Below, piece after piece: positions 43,597-53,266 of a stretch of DNA of 64,000 nt. The notes below the pieces were generated by a model. The model was not told the origin of the DNA. It saw only the letters and a program-made list of their open reading frames with translations, and made no database searches. The stretch spans positions 40,957 to 104,956 of the forward strand of contig JAUNVG010000007.1 of NCBI GenBank assembly GCA_030537735.1. The letters run 5' to 3'. A program made the position numbers and the translations under genes. This stretch comes from Actinomycetaceae bacterium (GTDB taxonomy: Bacteria > Actinomycetota > Actinomycetes > Actinomycetales > Actinomycetaceae). Positions within the stretch are counted from its first letter, which is position 1. The number at the start of each line of letters is the position of its first letter.

Positions 43597-44256
43597 TCAG
43601 AGGTCTTGGAGGGCTCGGCGCAAGTGGGGTAGTAGCGCAGTGAAAGCCTTCCCCCGGTGGGATATCGCGTTCTTTTCTTCCGCTGACAGCTGCGCCGTAG
43701 TTACCTGGTAGCCGTCGGGGACGAAGATCGGGTCGTAGCCGAAGCCACCTTCCCCCTGCGGCGCAGTCAGTAGGGTTCCGCTGACTACTCCTTCACGCAC
43801 CACTTCTTCCCCGCTTGGCAGCACTAGGGCGGCAGCGCAGGTGAAGTTCGCCCCCCGATGCTCGGCGGGGACATCTGCTAACTGGTTTAACAGCAGGTGT
43901 AAGTTCGCCTCCGAGTCCCCGTGGTGGCCGCACCAGCGGGCGGAAAAAATCCCCGGAGCCCCACCGAGTACGTCCACGCAGATCCCCGAGTCGTCAGCGA
44001 TGGTGGGTAGGCCACTTACGTTCGCTAAGGCGCGGGCCTTAATCAAGGCGTTACCGGCGAAAGTAACGGCGTCTTCCACCGGTTCTGCCAGGTCGTAATC
44101 AGCCATTGTCGCCACCCACTGGGGGTCGAACTGAGGCCAGTGGGAGGACAAGATTTGCGCCAGTTCCTGCACTTTGTGCGGGTTGCCGGTAGCTAGGGCC
44201 AGGCGCTTGCTAACCACTTGCGAGCCCGCGGACCCAAAGCCATGCGGTGTAGTCAT
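43597..44256 (-). CDS. rdgB: RdgB/HAM1 non-canonical purine NTP pyrophosphatase
   Basis: This 219-aa house-cleaning enzyme removes ITP, XTP and dITP. Motifs seen are LALATGNPHKVQEL, TIADDSGICVDVLGGAPGIFSARWCG, GFGYDPIFVPDGY and SHRGKAFTALLPHL. An N-terminal extension of about 17 residues precedes the core. It lies 10 bp after rph on the same strand, forming the rph-rdgB pair also found in other actinobacteria. Confidence 0.95.
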   Translation of the reverse strand: MTTPHGFGSAGSQVVSKRLALATGNPHKVQELAQILSSHWPQFDPQWVATMADYDLAEPVEDAVTFAGNALIKARALANVSGLPTIADDSGICVDVLGGAPGIFSARWCGHHGDSEANLHLLLNQLADVPAEHRGANFTCAAALVLPSGEEVVREGVVSGTLLTAPQGEGGFGYDPIFVPDGYQVTTAQLSAEEKNAISHRGKAFTALLPHLRRALQDL

Positions 44257-44266
44257 AACCGGGTTC

Positions 44267-45004
44267 CTAACTGCGCGCTGCCAACTGCAACTTGGTGATT
44301 TGCTGCCCGCCGAGCTGGGCTAAATCCAGTAACGACAGTAACTGCTCGCGCGAGAACGTATCGTGTTCACCGGTGCCCTGCACCTCGATGAACTCACCCG
44401 ACCCCGTCATTACCACGTTCATGTCGGTGTCGGCGCGCACGTCCTCCTCGTAAGGAAGATCTAAACGCGCCTGCCCGTCAATGATTCCCACCGACACCGC
44501 GGCCACGTTGTCTCGCAACACGGGTTTACCGGGCTGGTCTTTGGCGATTAAACCCTGCTGCTGGCCCCACTCCACCGCATCCGCCAGCGCCACCCACGCG
44601 CCGGTGATCGCCGCGGTACGAGTGCCCCCATCGGCTTGTAACACATCACAATCCAAGGTGATGGTGTTTTCACCCAGCGCCTGCATATTCACCACTGCCC
44701 GAAGGGACCGGCCCACCAGGCGCGAAATCTCATGCGTGCGGCCCCCGAGTTTACCTTTCACTGATTCACGCACCCCGCGGGTGGAGGTCGCTCGCGGCAA
44801 CATCGCGTATTCGGCGGTAACCCAGCCTTCCGAGCTGCCTTTACGCCAACGCGGCGCGCCCTCCACCAGGGAGGCAACGCACAGCACGCGGGTGCGTCCG
44901 AACTCCACTAGGCAAGAGCCTTCGGCGTTTTCAATCCAGTTACGTTTGAAACTAATGGGACGCAGTTCATCCACTGCGCGTCCGTCTTTTCGTGAGATCT
45001 CCAT
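44267..45004 (-). CDS. rph: ribonuclease PH
   Basis: This 245-aa phosphorolytic 3'-5' exoribonuclease trims tRNA 3' ends. [62 protein letters not shown] and [18 protein letters not shown] are characteristic. Full length. It is first gene of the rph-rdgB unit and divergent from nudC with a 26-bp spacer. Confidence 0.96.
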   Translation of the reverse strand: MEISRKDGRAVDELRPISFKRNWIENAEGSCLVEFGRTRVLCVASLVEGAPRWRKGSSEGWVTAEYAMLPRATSTRGVRESVKGKLGGRTHEISRLVGRSLRAVVNMQALGENTITLDCDVLQADGGTRTAAITGAWVALADAVEWGQQQGLIAKDQPGKPVLRDNVAAVSVGIIDGQARLDLPYEEDVRADTDMNVVMTGSGEFIEVQGTGEHDTFSREQLLSLLDLAQLGGQQITKLQLAARS

Positions 45005-45030
45005 AGTGCAACCGTACCCTTTCGCGTAGC

Positions 45031-45972
45031 GTGAATGCTATGAGCATGGAACTTCCCCTGGCAGCCGGTAAGTGGGATCCGGCGACTTACGCCCGCCCGC
45101 ACTTGGATTTAGAGGCTTGGTTGGGTGGTGATGTCAGCAGTGGTGAGCTGTGCGCCACCATTGCTGCCCACTGCCCGGGCCTGCACCCGCAAGCGGTGTC
45201 GGTGCTGGTGATTGGTGATAACCACAGGTTCGCTGGGTCTTCGCTCCAGCCTCGTTTCCCGGTGGAGCGTTTGGAACGCGACGAAGTAAAGGGCGCGTTC
45301 TTCCTGGGGGTGGATGAGGACGTGGCGTTAGTGGCCGTGCACCTGCAGTCCCAGCGGGAGGAAGAATGGAACGACTTGCGCCGCCAGGGACTGTTGCTTG
45401 CCGACACTGACCGCCAGCTTCTGGCAGTGGGAGCGGGTTTGGCGGCGTGGCACCGGCGGGCGCGGTTTTGCGCGGTGTGCGGGGCGGCCACGCAGATTCG
45501 TTTCGCGGGATGGCAGCGACAGTGCGGTGGTTGCCAGCACGTGGAGTACCCGCGCATTGACCCGTCGGTGATTGTGGCGATCTTCGACTCTAAGGACCGT
45601 TTACTTCTGGCTCATAACACCATGTGGCGTCCCGGTTACGCTTCGTTGGTGGCTGGTTTCATGGAGATCGGGGAGAGCCCGGAGCAGGCGGTGGTGCGCG
45701 AAACTTTCGAGGAAGTGGGTCTGCGGATTGGGCGCGTGGAGTACGTGGCCTCCCAGCCGTGGCCGTTCCCGCGTTCCCTCATGCTGGGGTTCAAAGCGTA
45801 CTTGGAACCAGACCAACCGGCGGCCCCGGTCGTCGATGAGGTGGAAATTGACTGGGCCCGCTTCTACAGCCGCGCTGAGTACCGCCAGGCGGTGCAGAGC
45901 GGGGAAGTGGAGATGCCGAACCCGATTTCGATTGCTCGCGCCATGATTGAGCAGTGGCTGGCGCAGGCGTAG
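45031..45972 (+). CDS. nudC: NAD(+) diphosphatase / RNA decapping hydrolase NudC
   Basis: This 313-aa protein has an N-terminal NudC domain, a zinc ribbon [22 protein letters not shown] and a Nudix box [26 protein letters not shown], followed by the NADH-specific [14 protein letters not shown] motif. It hydrolyses NAD(H) and can decap NAD-RNA. Possible ATG starts are 45031, 45040 and 45046, without a clear ribosome site. It is followed by a 17-bp tandem repeat that begins in its last codons. Confidence 0.94.
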   Translation: MNAMSMELPLAAGKWDPATYARPHLDLEAWLGGDVSSGELCATIAAHCPGLHPQAVSVLVIGDNHRFAGSSLQPRFPVERLERDEVKGAFFLGVDEDVALVAVHLQSQREEEWNDLRRQGLLLADTDRQLLAVGAGLAAWHRRARFCAVCGAATQIRFAGWQRQCGGCQHVEYPRIDPSVIVAIFDSKDRLLLAHNTMWRPGYASLVAGFMEIGESPEQAVVRETFEEVGLRIGRVEYVASQPWPFPRSLMLGFKAYLEPDQPAAPVVDEVEIDWARFYSRAEYRQAVQSGEVEMPNPISIARAMIEQWLAQA

Positions 45973-45994
45973 GGTGTGCGCAGGCGTAGGGTGT
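45961..45994. repeat. 17-bp perfect tandem repeat across the nudC stop
   Basis: GCGCAGGCGTAGGGTGT occurs twice head to tail (45961-45977, 45978-45994). The first copy contains the nudC stop codon TAG, so the second copy duplicates the gene's last codons and stop. A further GCGCAGGCGT lies near 46023. Confidence 0.8.
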
Positions 45995-46131
45995 ACGCAG
46001 CCAGGAGGCCGCGGCGGGTATGCGCGCAGGCGTGAGTCTTATCCCCAGGTCGCGTGCCCCAGTCACTCACGTGTCCGCCCGATGAGGGACAATAGTTTAT
46101 GCCCCCATACGCTGGCGTTACGAAAGGATAG

Positions 46132-48351
46132 TTGTTGACCGACCAGTTCAGGCCTAACTCCCCTCGCTCCCACGGGCAGCCAGGACGTGGCGGCGCGACC
46201 GGCCCGCGCGCAGCCAGCCAGCGCGTTGGAACGCCTACCGCGCCGGCGAAACCCGAACCCGCCGCAGTCAACCTGCGTGACCCCGAACAACTGCTGGAGA
46301 ACCTCGACCCCGAGCAACGCCAAGTCGCACGCCAGCTCATGGGGCCGCTAGTGGTGCGCGCCGGAGCAGGAACGGGGAAGACTCGTGCCATCACTTACCG
46401 CATCGCCTACGGCGTTCACACCGGGGCGTACGACCCGTCCTCGGTACTTGCCATTACTTACACCCGGCGCGCGGCGGGGGAGATGGCGCAGCGTTTAGAC
46501 CAGTTGCAGGTGCGCGGGGTGCAGGCGCGCACGTTCCACTCCGCCGCGTTGCGGCAACTGCAGTTCTTTTGGCCGCGCACCATCGGCGGGAAAGTGCCAC
46601 CTATAAAAGCGCATAAAGCCTCGATTGTTAACGCCGCCGCCGCGCGACTGGGACTGCTGGGGACGGATACCCGCAACCGGGAACTCGTGCGCGACCTAGC
46701 CAGCGAGGTGGAATGGGCGAAGGTATCGCTGGTTGACGCGCAGAACTACCCGCAGTTGGCCGCTGCCAGTGACCGCCCGGTGGTGGGGGACTTCACCTAC
46801 GACCAGGTGGCGGACGTGATCGGCGCCTACGATGAGGTGAAAGACGAAGCCGGGTTCATCGACTTCGAGGATGTCCTCATCCTCATGGCGGCGTTGCTGC
46901 GTGAACGCGAGGACGTGGCGCGCGCGGTACGTAACCAGTACCGGCATTTCGTGGTGGATGAGTTCCAGGACGTTTCTCCACTGCAGTTTGAGTTGCTTTC
47001 GCAGTGGCTGGGTGAGCGCCACGAGATCTGCGTGGTGGGTGACGTGGCGCAAACGATTTACAGTTTCGCCGGAGCGGACTGGAAGTATTTGGCGAACTTC
47101 CCCCGCTACCATCCGGGGGCACGGGAAGTGGAACTGAACCGCGACTACCGTTCCACTCCGCAGATCGTGTCGGTGGCGAACCATTCTTTGATGACTTCTC
47201 CGCGTCCGGGCATGGCGCCGCAACTACCAGCGGGTGCGGTTCACTTGGTGTCTCAGCGTGACAGTGGTCCGGCGGTGAGTTTCACCTCCTACTCCGACGA
47301 TGCGCAAGAAGCCGAAGGCGTGGTGGGTGAGATTAAGAAACTGTTGAAAACCGGGGTGCGACCGGGGCAAATCGCGGTGCTGGTGCGCACTAACGCCCAG
47401 ACAGAACCGTATGAGACGGCGCTTAACGCGGCAGGTATTTCGGTGGCGTTGAAAGACCAAACCCCGTTCTTTGACCGTCCCGCGGTGAAAGAGTGCTTAA
47501 CTGTTTTACGCCAAGCCACGCAGTTAGCTTCCCTGTCGGACACCGGCGCCAGTGGCGGCGACACTTCAGGTGAACCCGAACAAGTGATTGAACTGGTTCA
47601 GGGGATCATCGGGGGCTTAGGTTGGACGCCAGAGCCACCGCAGGGCCGCGGCGACGTGCGCGATAAGTGGGAGAACCAAGAAGCCCTGGTGAACTTGGCG
47701 CGCACCCTGCAACCGAAGTCGCTCACGGAACTGGTGGAGAACCTGCAGCGGCGAGCCTCCCTGGGGGCGGAACCTAAGTCCGACGCGGTCACGGTGTGTT
47801 CCCTGCATGCGGCGAAGGGTTTGGAGTGGGACAGCGTTTTCCTCGTGGGCGTGAGTGAGGGGTTGATCCCGATTAGCTACGCCACGACTGCGGCAATGGT
47901 GGAAGAAGAACGTCGCCTGCTGTACGTGGGGATCACCCGCGCGCAGAGGTGGCTGCAGATTTCTTACGCGAAGTCCCGCAGCGGGGGGCGCTCGCGCTCG
48001 CGTGAGCGTTCGCGGTTCCTGGAGCGGTTGTGGCCAAGTGAAGCAGACGCGTCCGCCGGGCAGCAGTCCGGGTGGGGGCGAGGGCGAAAGCAGCGTCCGG
48101 CGGATGCCGATAGTTTCGATGCTGACACTGAGAAGTTGTGGGAGAGCTTGAAACGTTGGCGCACGCAGGCGGCGAAAGAAATGCAGGTGCGTGCCTACTA
48201 TGTTTTCACCGACCAGGTGTTGGCTAATATTGCTCACGCTCGCCCCGCTACTCCGGTGCAGTTGCGCCAGGTCAGTGGGGTGGGGGAGATGAAGTTAGCG
48301 GCTTTCGGCCAGGCGGTGCTGGCTGTGATTGCGCAGCACGAATCCGACTAG
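46132..48351 (+). CDS. uvrD2: UvrD/Rep-family ATP-dependent DNA helicase with HRDC domain (UvrD2-like)
   Basis: This 739-aa superfamily-1 helicase has a Pro/Arg-rich leader to about residue 45, then motif Q/I (LDPEQRQVARQL; VRAGAGTGKTRAITYRI), Ia ITYTRRAAGEM, II VVDEFQDVSPLQFELL, III VGDVAQTIYSFAGA, IV LNRDYRSTPQI, V VCSLHAAKGLEWDSVFLVG and VI RRLLYVGITRAQ. A C-terminal HRDC domain follows (VQLRQVSGVGEMKLAAFGQAVLAVI). This layout is that of mycobacterial UvrD2. The start is TTG 46132 after GAAAGGATAG. Confidence 0.94.
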   Translation: MLTDQFRPNSPRSHGQPGRGGATGPRAASQRVGTPTAPAKPEPAAVNLRDPEQLLENLDPEQRQVARQLMGPLVVRAGAGTGKTRAITYRIAYGVHTGAYDPSSVLAITYTRRAAGEMAQRLDQLQVRGVQARTFHSAALRQLQFFWPRTIGGKVPPIKAHKASIVNAAAARLGLLGTDTRNRELVRDLASEVEWAKVSLVDAQNYPQLAAASDRPVVGDFTYDQVADVIGAYDEVKDEAGFIDFEDVLILMAALLREREDVARAVRNQYRHFVVDEFQDVSPLQFELLSQWLGERHEICVVGDVAQTIYSFAGADWKYLANFPRYHPGAREVELNRDYRSTPQIVSVANHSLMTSPRPGMAPQLPAGAVHLVSQRDSGPAVSFTSYSDDAQEAEGVVGEIKKLLKTGVRPGQIAVLVRTNAQTEPYETALNAAGISVALKDQTPFFDRPAVKECLTVLRQATQLASLSDTGASGGDTSGEPEQVIELVQGIIGGLGWTPEPPQGRGDVRDKWENQEALVNLARTLQPKSLTELVENLQRRASLGAEPKSDAVTVCSLHAAKGLEWDSVFLVGVSEGLIPISYATTAAMVEEERRLLYVGITRAQRWLQISYAKSRSGGRSRSRERSRFLERLWPSEADASAGQQSGWGRGRKQRPADADSFDADTEKLWESLKRWRTQAAKEMQVRAYYVFTDQVLANIAHARPATPVQLRQVSGVGEMKLAAFGQAVLAVIAQHESD

Positions 48352-48364
48352 CGGGCTTGCCCGG

Positions 48365-49339
48365 CTAGTTATCGGGGCGGTCGATTTCTTCTTCCAGTAC
48401 CGATACCGGGCTGAGCAGGTGGGGGCACTCGGGGTGTTCGGGCCAGCGGAAACGCTCCACTAACAAGTCCGCATCAAGGTAGCGAATCTCCCCCGTGCGC
48501 CAGCCTCGCCGGTCTACTTCATCAGCAATGGCTCTGGCGGCGTGCATTGCCGCCAGGGTTGCCAGGTCTGAGGTCAAGGTGGGGAACAGTTGCCGGCGTG
48601 CCTGTAAGGCTACGTGCGCCGCAGAAGGATCGTAGTCGCCCGCATGCATGTCTAAACAGTACGCGCACGGGCCGGACGCGACCCGCACGAACGGGCCTAC
48701 CTGCACTTGAGCGTCACCTACGACCACCACCAGGTGGTCTAAGCCGGCGCGGTAGAAGTGCGCTAGTTCTGTTGCGTCCCAGTAGTGGGAGAAGATCGCT
48801 ACCACATGGGTGGGGGATCGTACTTCTTTCAGGCGCGGATCGACGGCGGCGTCGAGTCCGTCTCGGTTAGCAGACGGCACGTCTGTCCCACTGTAGCGTA
48901 AGCCCACGTGCGTGAAGCCGTAGTTGAACAGGTGGGTGACTAGCTGCGATAAGAACGGCTGTAGCTTTAACCACTGGTAGCGGTCTGCGCAGGGGAACGC
49001 TGAGATCAGTAGGCGGGCGCGGTTGCGCCACTGCAGGGCGTCTTCGTTTCCGTCCCGGCGCATCAGGCGCCGCCCTTCGTCACTTGATGCCCCCGTTTGC
49101 GTCTCTGTTACGGCATCCATTTTCGTGAGGACGTCTTTCAGTTCCTCCCACTCTTCGGTGGAGAGGTGTTCTTTGACTTTAGTTTCTATCCCAGCGGGAG
49201 TTATGCGGGCGTTTAACAGGTCAAGTATGTAGGTTTGCGCGGGGGTTAGCCCCTTTAGTTCGACGGCGTGAGGGCCGCACCCGACTTGTCTGTTTGCATC
49301 TAGGCGTTGAAAAATGACCACACCGTCTCGAAGCTGCAT
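48365..49339 (-). CDS. cyclodehydratase/ThiF-E1-like protein (Rv3196-like)
   Basis: This 324-aa protein has the layout of E1-like proteins of azole-peptide (TOMM) clusters. The N-terminal LRDGVVIFQRLDANRQVGCGP and LKGLTPAQTYILDLL part resembles a peptide-recognition winged helix. An E1-like region contains the CxxC signature GPCAYCLDMHAGDYDPS. A glycine-rich ATP motif is weak. No precursor peptide or oxidase gene is next to it. From memory, the equivalent place in Mycobacterium is the conserved hypothetical Rv3196, so it is probably a core gene of unknown job rather than part of a natural-product cluster. Confidence 0.7.
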   Translation of the reverse strand: MQLRDGVVIFQRLDANRQVGCGPHAVELKGLTPAQTYILDLLNARITPAGIETKVKEHLSTEEWEELKDVLTKMDAVTETQTGASSDEGRRLMRRDGNEDALQWRNRARLLISAFPCADRYQWLKLQPFLSQLVTHLFNYGFTHVGLRYSGTDVPSANRDGLDAAVDPRLKEVRSPTHVVAIFSHYWDATELAHFYRAGLDHLVVVVGDAQVQVGPFVRVASGPCAYCLDMHAGDYDPSAAHVALQARRQLFPTLTSDLATLAAMHAARAIADEVDRRGWRTGEIRYLDADLLVERFRWPEHPECPHLLSPVSVLEEEIDRPDN

Positions 49340-49465
49340 GGCTTTTGTTCCTTTCGCAAAATCCGCTTTGAAAACGTGGATGATGCTACTTAGGGTGCCA
49401 CTTTCAGCAGGGGAAGACGAGGACGATCACGACGCCTGTGGATAACCGCCGGGTGTGGGGTGGGT

Positions 49466-50995
49466 TTAGTGGTTTTCGTCCTCGTTATTGTCACCGTCGG
49501 AAGGTGTGGGCCCTGTGTCGGACTCGCTGCCATCGTCGTTGCCAGCACCCGCCGCACTATCGCCGGTCGCGCCGGACGCCGAACCCGCGTTCAGTCCTTT
49601 CGCGTCTCCTTCGGAGTCCTTCTGCGGGTCGAGCCCTTCAGCCCAGCCTAAAGTCCCTGAAATCATCTGCTCCAAGGCGGCGTCAATATCGGCATCGGCG
49701 TCAGCGGCTTCCTGCCTGCGTTGGAAGTATCCGTCGGGATCTTCTAAATCTTCCGGGCCTGGCACCATATCCGGGTGCGTCCACAGGTTGTCACGGAACG
49801 CCACTCCTTCACGTTCGGCGATCTGTGACCACAAGCGTGAGGCTGCCCGCACCTGCTGGGGGCGAGTGTTCAAGTTAATTAGTCGCGCCAACATTTGCTC
49901 GGTTGGCCCGCCATCGAGTCGCCGGCGCCGCATGGTTTCCACCAGCGCGTCCACATGCGGCAGGAAGGGGCGGGCAGCGTTGGTGGTTACTACCTCCACC
50001 CAGCCTTCAACTAGTGCCAGTAGGGTCTCTAAACGCTCCAACGCCAGTTCCTGGCCGGGGGTGGCTTCGAAAGAGAACACCGCCGACAGGGAGGCTTGCG
50101 GTAGCGATTGCGGGTCGGACAGATCGACTTCGGTTACGACCTCGCGCATGGCGTCAGTGTCGATGCTGATTTCCTTGCCGTAGCGCGCCACGGCGGAGAC
50201 CAGTTCTTCACGGAGCCAGGGAGCGCCGTTGAATAGGCGCGCGTGTGCGCATTCGCGCAGCGATAAAAACGCAAATACTTCCGTGGTGTCTACGCCCACT
50301 TCTTCGGCGAACTGTTCGACGTTGCGAACCACCAGGGCGGTGACGGGGGTTTGCGTCAACGCCACCCCGCCATCGGTGGAAGACAGCGCGTTATGCGCCA
50401 TTTCCGCCATAATCTGGCCGACTTGGTGGCCGAAAATGGTGGCTGCCATCTTTTCCATCATTGGACCGAAAGATTGAGCGATTCCCGCAAGGGGGCTGGC
50501 GGCTTCGGACTCGAAGTGCCCTAACTGTTCCCCCATGGCGTCGCTGAGGGCGCGTGAAGCGTTCTGCGCTACCGGTTCAACCAGGGAACGCCAGGTGTCC
50601 AAGGTGTGCTTCACCCAGTCGGTGCGTGTCCACCCTTCGCGGCTGCCGCGTGCGGGTGAGAGGTTGGTGACTGGGTCTAGCCACAGGTCCGCTACCTGTA
50701 GGGCTTGGCGTAGTTCTTCGGCGCTTTCGTGGCTGACTGAGGGTTCGCCTCTTAGCTTGTAGTCGGTTACTTCGCGGGCGATTTTCCAGTTCACCGGGCC
50801 GTTAGAGCTGCTGAGTAGGGACTGCATCTGCGCCATCATGGCGGGCACTTGTGTCGGGTCCAGTGGCAGCATGGAAGAACCCATTTGATCTGGGTCTAGG
50901 CCTAGAGCGCGCATTTCGCCAAGTACCTCGTCAGCGGCGGGGCCAAGTATGCCGCGCAGGATTTCTTCCCAAGGTGAGTTTTCGTTGTCAGCCAT
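49466..50995 (-). CDS. DUF2342 zinc-dependent metalloprotease-like protein
   Basis: This 509-aa protein starts WEEILRGILGPAADEVLGEMRALGLDPDQMG, typical of this actinobacterial family. Around residue 245 a helix reads VFAFLSLRECAHARLFNGAPWL, the site of the putative metallo motif (RExxH instead of the classic HExxH). The region SRLWSQIAEREGVAFRDNLWTHPDMVP follows, then an acidic Gly/Ser/Asp-rich C-terminal tail of about 70 residues that is likely disordered. It is divergent from the PDZ protease gene, with the cyclodehydratase-like gene downstream. Protease activity is inferred from family naming only. Confidence 0.88.
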   Translation of the reverse strand: MADNENSPWEEILRGILGPAADEVLGEMRALGLDPDQMGSSMLPLDPTQVPAMMAQMQSLLSSSNGPVNWKIAREVTDYKLRGEPSVSHESAEELRQALQVADLWLDPVTNLSPARGSREGWTRTDWVKHTLDTWRSLVEPVAQNASRALSDAMGEQLGHFESEAASPLAGIAQSFGPMMEKMAATIFGHQVGQIMAEMAHNALSSTDGGVALTQTPVTALVVRNVEQFAEEVGVDTTEVFAFLSLRECAHARLFNGAPWLREELVSAVARYGKEISIDTDAMREVVTEVDLSDPQSLPQASLSAVFSFEATPGQELALERLETLLALVEGWVEVVTTNAARPFLPHVDALVETMRRRRLDGGPTEQMLARLINLNTRPQQVRAASRLWSQIAEREGVAFRDNLWTHPDMVPGPEDLEDPDGYFQRRQEAADADADIDAALEQMISGTLGWAEGLDPQKDSEGDAKGLNAGSASGATGDSAAGAGNDDGSESDTGPTPSDGDNNEDENH

Positions 50996-51130
50996 AGTTC
51001 AACTTTATCGGCTTTACCTCCTTCGTGTCGCAGTGGATCGCTCACGGCGTAGGGGGTGGGCGCGGTTGGGGGAGTTGTCCGAATGTGGGGCGGTGTGGAA
51101 AAAATCGGGTTCGTTAGTGACAATGGGTAG

Positions 51131-52330
51131 GTGCATTTAACAAGAAAACGCCAATCGAATGAATCTGACCTGCCTGCTTTTGATCAGCGAGCTTTGGGGG
51201 ACCAAACCCAGGGCGAGGGCGCGGTGATTATCCCCCGGATGCGGGGGCGTTGGCGGGGCGCGGTCGTGGGGATCATGGTGGCGGCGCTGGCGGTGGCAGC
51301 TATGTTCATCCCGGTTCCGTACGTGATTGAATCCCCCGGCCCCACCTATGACGTGCTTGGCGCCCAAGGTGACATCCCCATGATTGAAGTGGACTCCACT
51401 GACGCTTCTTACGACACCAGCGGCCAGTTGCGGATGGTGACGGTTGCTAACAGTGGCGGCCCGTTTTCTACCGTGACTTTGGGGCAGGTGCTGTTGGCGA
51501 AGTTCGATGGTGTTTCCGCTGTGACTCCAGCCAAAGAGCTCTTCCCCGAAGACATCACTACCGAAGAGTTACAGGAGCTTTCGAAAGCGCAAATGACGCA
51601 GTCGCAGTCCACTGCCGCTGCCGCTGCCTTGGATGAACTGGGATACCCGGTTAAGGGTGTCATTACGATTGAGGGCGCGGTCTCGGGTAGCCCAGCGGAA
51701 GGCAAGGTTGAAGAGGGCGACATTCTGCGTGCCATTATCACCCCAGACCAGGTGCGTCACGAGGTAGATCGACCCTCGGTGCCTTTCGCCTTGACGCGCG
51801 ATTTGGAGCCTGGCAGTGCCATTACTTTCGTGGTTGAGCGTGAGGGAAAGGAACTTTCCATTCCTTCGCAAACGTATAAGCCCGACCGGGTGCCGCTTGA
51901 TTTCAAGGGCTCGAAGTTCGGCGTGTACCTGACCGCGAAGGTGGAACTACCGTTTGACGTGATGATCCACTTGGAGCGTGTCGGTGGTCCGTCGGCGGGA
52001 ACCATGTTTGCCCTGGGGATCATTGACCATCTCACTGGCGGTAACACTACGGGTGGGAAGATCGTGGCTGGCACCGGTTCCATCGGCTATGACGGGCAGG
52101 TGCAGGCTATTGGTGGGATTGTACAGAAAATGCATGGCGCCCTTGATGATGGGGCGCAGTGGTTCTTAGCGCCGCGTTCCAATTGTGACGAGGTCGTGGG
52201 GAACGTTCCCAGTGGATTGGAAGTTTGGCCGGTGTCTACGTTGAGTGAGGCGCGTGCGGCGCTGGAAGCGATTAAAACCGGCAGCCTGGGGGATCGCCCC
52301 ACGTGTGAGGCGGTTACTTCCGGTAAGTAG
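51131..52330 (+). CDS. PDZ/Lon-like membrane serine protease (YlbL family)
   Basis: This 399-aa protein has one N-terminal membrane helix (about residues 37-60, GAVVGIMVAALAVAAMFI) followed by VPYVIESPGPTYDVLG, a PDZ domain (YPVKGVITIEGAVSGSPAEGKVEEGDIL) and an S16 Lon-type protease domain. The catalytic dyad is visible as Ser288 in GGPSAGTMFALG and Lys333 in IVQKMHGA. The protease faces outside the membrane. The start is probably GTG 51131; an ATG at 51239 just before the helix is an alternative. It is divergent from the DUF2342 gene. Confidence 0.92.
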   Translation: MHLTRKRQSNESDLPAFDQRALGDQTQGEGAVIIPRMRGRWRGAVVGIMVAALAVAAMFIPVPYVIESPGPTYDVLGAQGDIPMIEVDSTDASYDTSGQLRMVTVANSGGPFSTVTLGQVLLAKFDGVSAVTPAKELFPEDITTEELQELSKAQMTQSQSTAAAAALDELGYPVKGVITIEGAVSGSPAEGKVEEGDILRAIITPDQVRHEVDRPSVPFALTRDLEPGSAITFVVEREGKELSIPSQTYKPDRVPLDFKGSKFGVYLTAKVELPFDVMIHLERVGGPSAGTMFALGIIDHLTGGNTTGGKIVAGTGSIGYDGQVQAIGGIVQKMHGALDDGAQWFLAPRSNCDEVVGNVPSGLEVWPVSTLSEARAALEAIKTGSLGDRPTCEAVTSGK

Positions 52331-52499
52331 CGGCCAACTCGCGGGCGGAGTCACCGCGCCGCCCCGCCCGGTTGCCTGGAATCTGTTAGGCGGCCAGCGT
52401 CGCGGCGCAAAACCGAGGTGCATCGACCGCGGCGCCGCCAGGTACTAAGTGCCCGTTAGCCGCCGCCCGCGCCGCCGCGCGCGACCGGCCCGGTGAATG

Positions 52500-53168
52500 C
52501 TAGTGGGATCCGCACCCGCCGTGACCGCTGCAACCACCGGAGCTGGGAGCGGGCTGACCGCAACCGCAGCCACCGCCACCGTTGCCGCCGCAACACCCTG
52601 AGCCACGTCCTCGTTCGTAGGCAGGGGCAAACGTCGCCAGCAGAGCCTCCACCAGGCCGGGAACCAAGTCCGGTCCCGTCGCCACCTGACCGTCGGCGTC
52701 GTGTGAACGCGCCCGCACCGCGCACCACGCATCCCCTTCACGCGACACGCCCGCCACCACGCGCAACTCATCACGCTGCGGGTGGTTAGCGAAGAACTCC
52801 GCGGCGTCCACCGCGTCCGCGGGAGCAGCGTCTTGCACTTCCTGGGGGACGGTGACGCGTTCGGAACAAACTGCGGCGCCCACGACCTCATCGGGCCACG
52901 CCAGCATCGACAGGGTTTCTTCCAGGTCTTCGCCGGGTAGGTCTTCTTGGATCACGGCGGTTAAGTGGTTTTCGCTACCGTCCCACTGGGCTTGCAGGTA
53001 CTGTTCCATATCCGCGGGCAGCTCCGGGATTTGTAGTAGCACTTGGGTGGGGACCAAGGCGTAGATGGTGGCGGCGTGGTCCCAACCGGCGGCGGAGGCG
53101 GCTTGTTCGATTTCTACAACTGCCTGGGCGAGGGCGCGGGCAGAGGGTGAGGACGGTAACTCAGTCAT
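52500..53168 (-). CDS. PPA1309-family protein with Cys/Gly/His-rich C-terminal tail
   Basis: This 222-aa soluble protein begins SARALAQAVVEIEQAASAAGWD and continues ATIYALVPTQVLLQ and AWPDEVVGAAVCSERV, as in the PPA1309 family. That family ends near LVPGLVEALLATFAP. Here a tail of about 35 residues is added (residues 188-222), made almost only of Gly, Cys, Ser and His (for example GSGCCGG, GCGCGQPAP, GCSGHGGCGSH). It has eight cysteines and two histidines, suggesting metal binding or disulfides. Function of the family is unknown. It is divergent from the UPF0182 gene. Confidence 0.85.
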   Translation of the reverse strand: MTELPSSPSARALAQAVVEIEQAASAAGWDHAATIYALVPTQVLLQIPELPADMEQYLQAQWDGSENHLTAVIQEDLPGEDLEETLSMLAWPDEVVGAAVCSERVTVPQEVQDAAPADAVDAAEFFANHPQRDELRVVAGVSREGDAWCAVRARSHDADGQVATGPDLVPGLVEALLATFAPAYERGRGSGCCGGNGGGGCGCGQPAPSSGGCSGHGGCGSH

Positions 53169-53266
53169 AACAGAATTCTTACCCGGGTTTCGTCTTTGGT
53201 ACCAATCGGTACACTAGGAGGAAGTTAGATTCGTGAAAAAAGAAGCGAGCCGCAGAAAGGTTCCCG

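Noticed and set aside
47617..48237. 206-codon minus-strand frame inside uvrD2
   Set aside because: Antisense shadow of the helicase gene, with no independent support.
48365..49339. Azole-peptide (TOMM) biosynthetic cluster
   Set aside because: Only an E1/cyclodehydratase-like gene is present, with no YcaO, oxidase or precursor peptide gene; the locus matches a conserved core neighbourhood.
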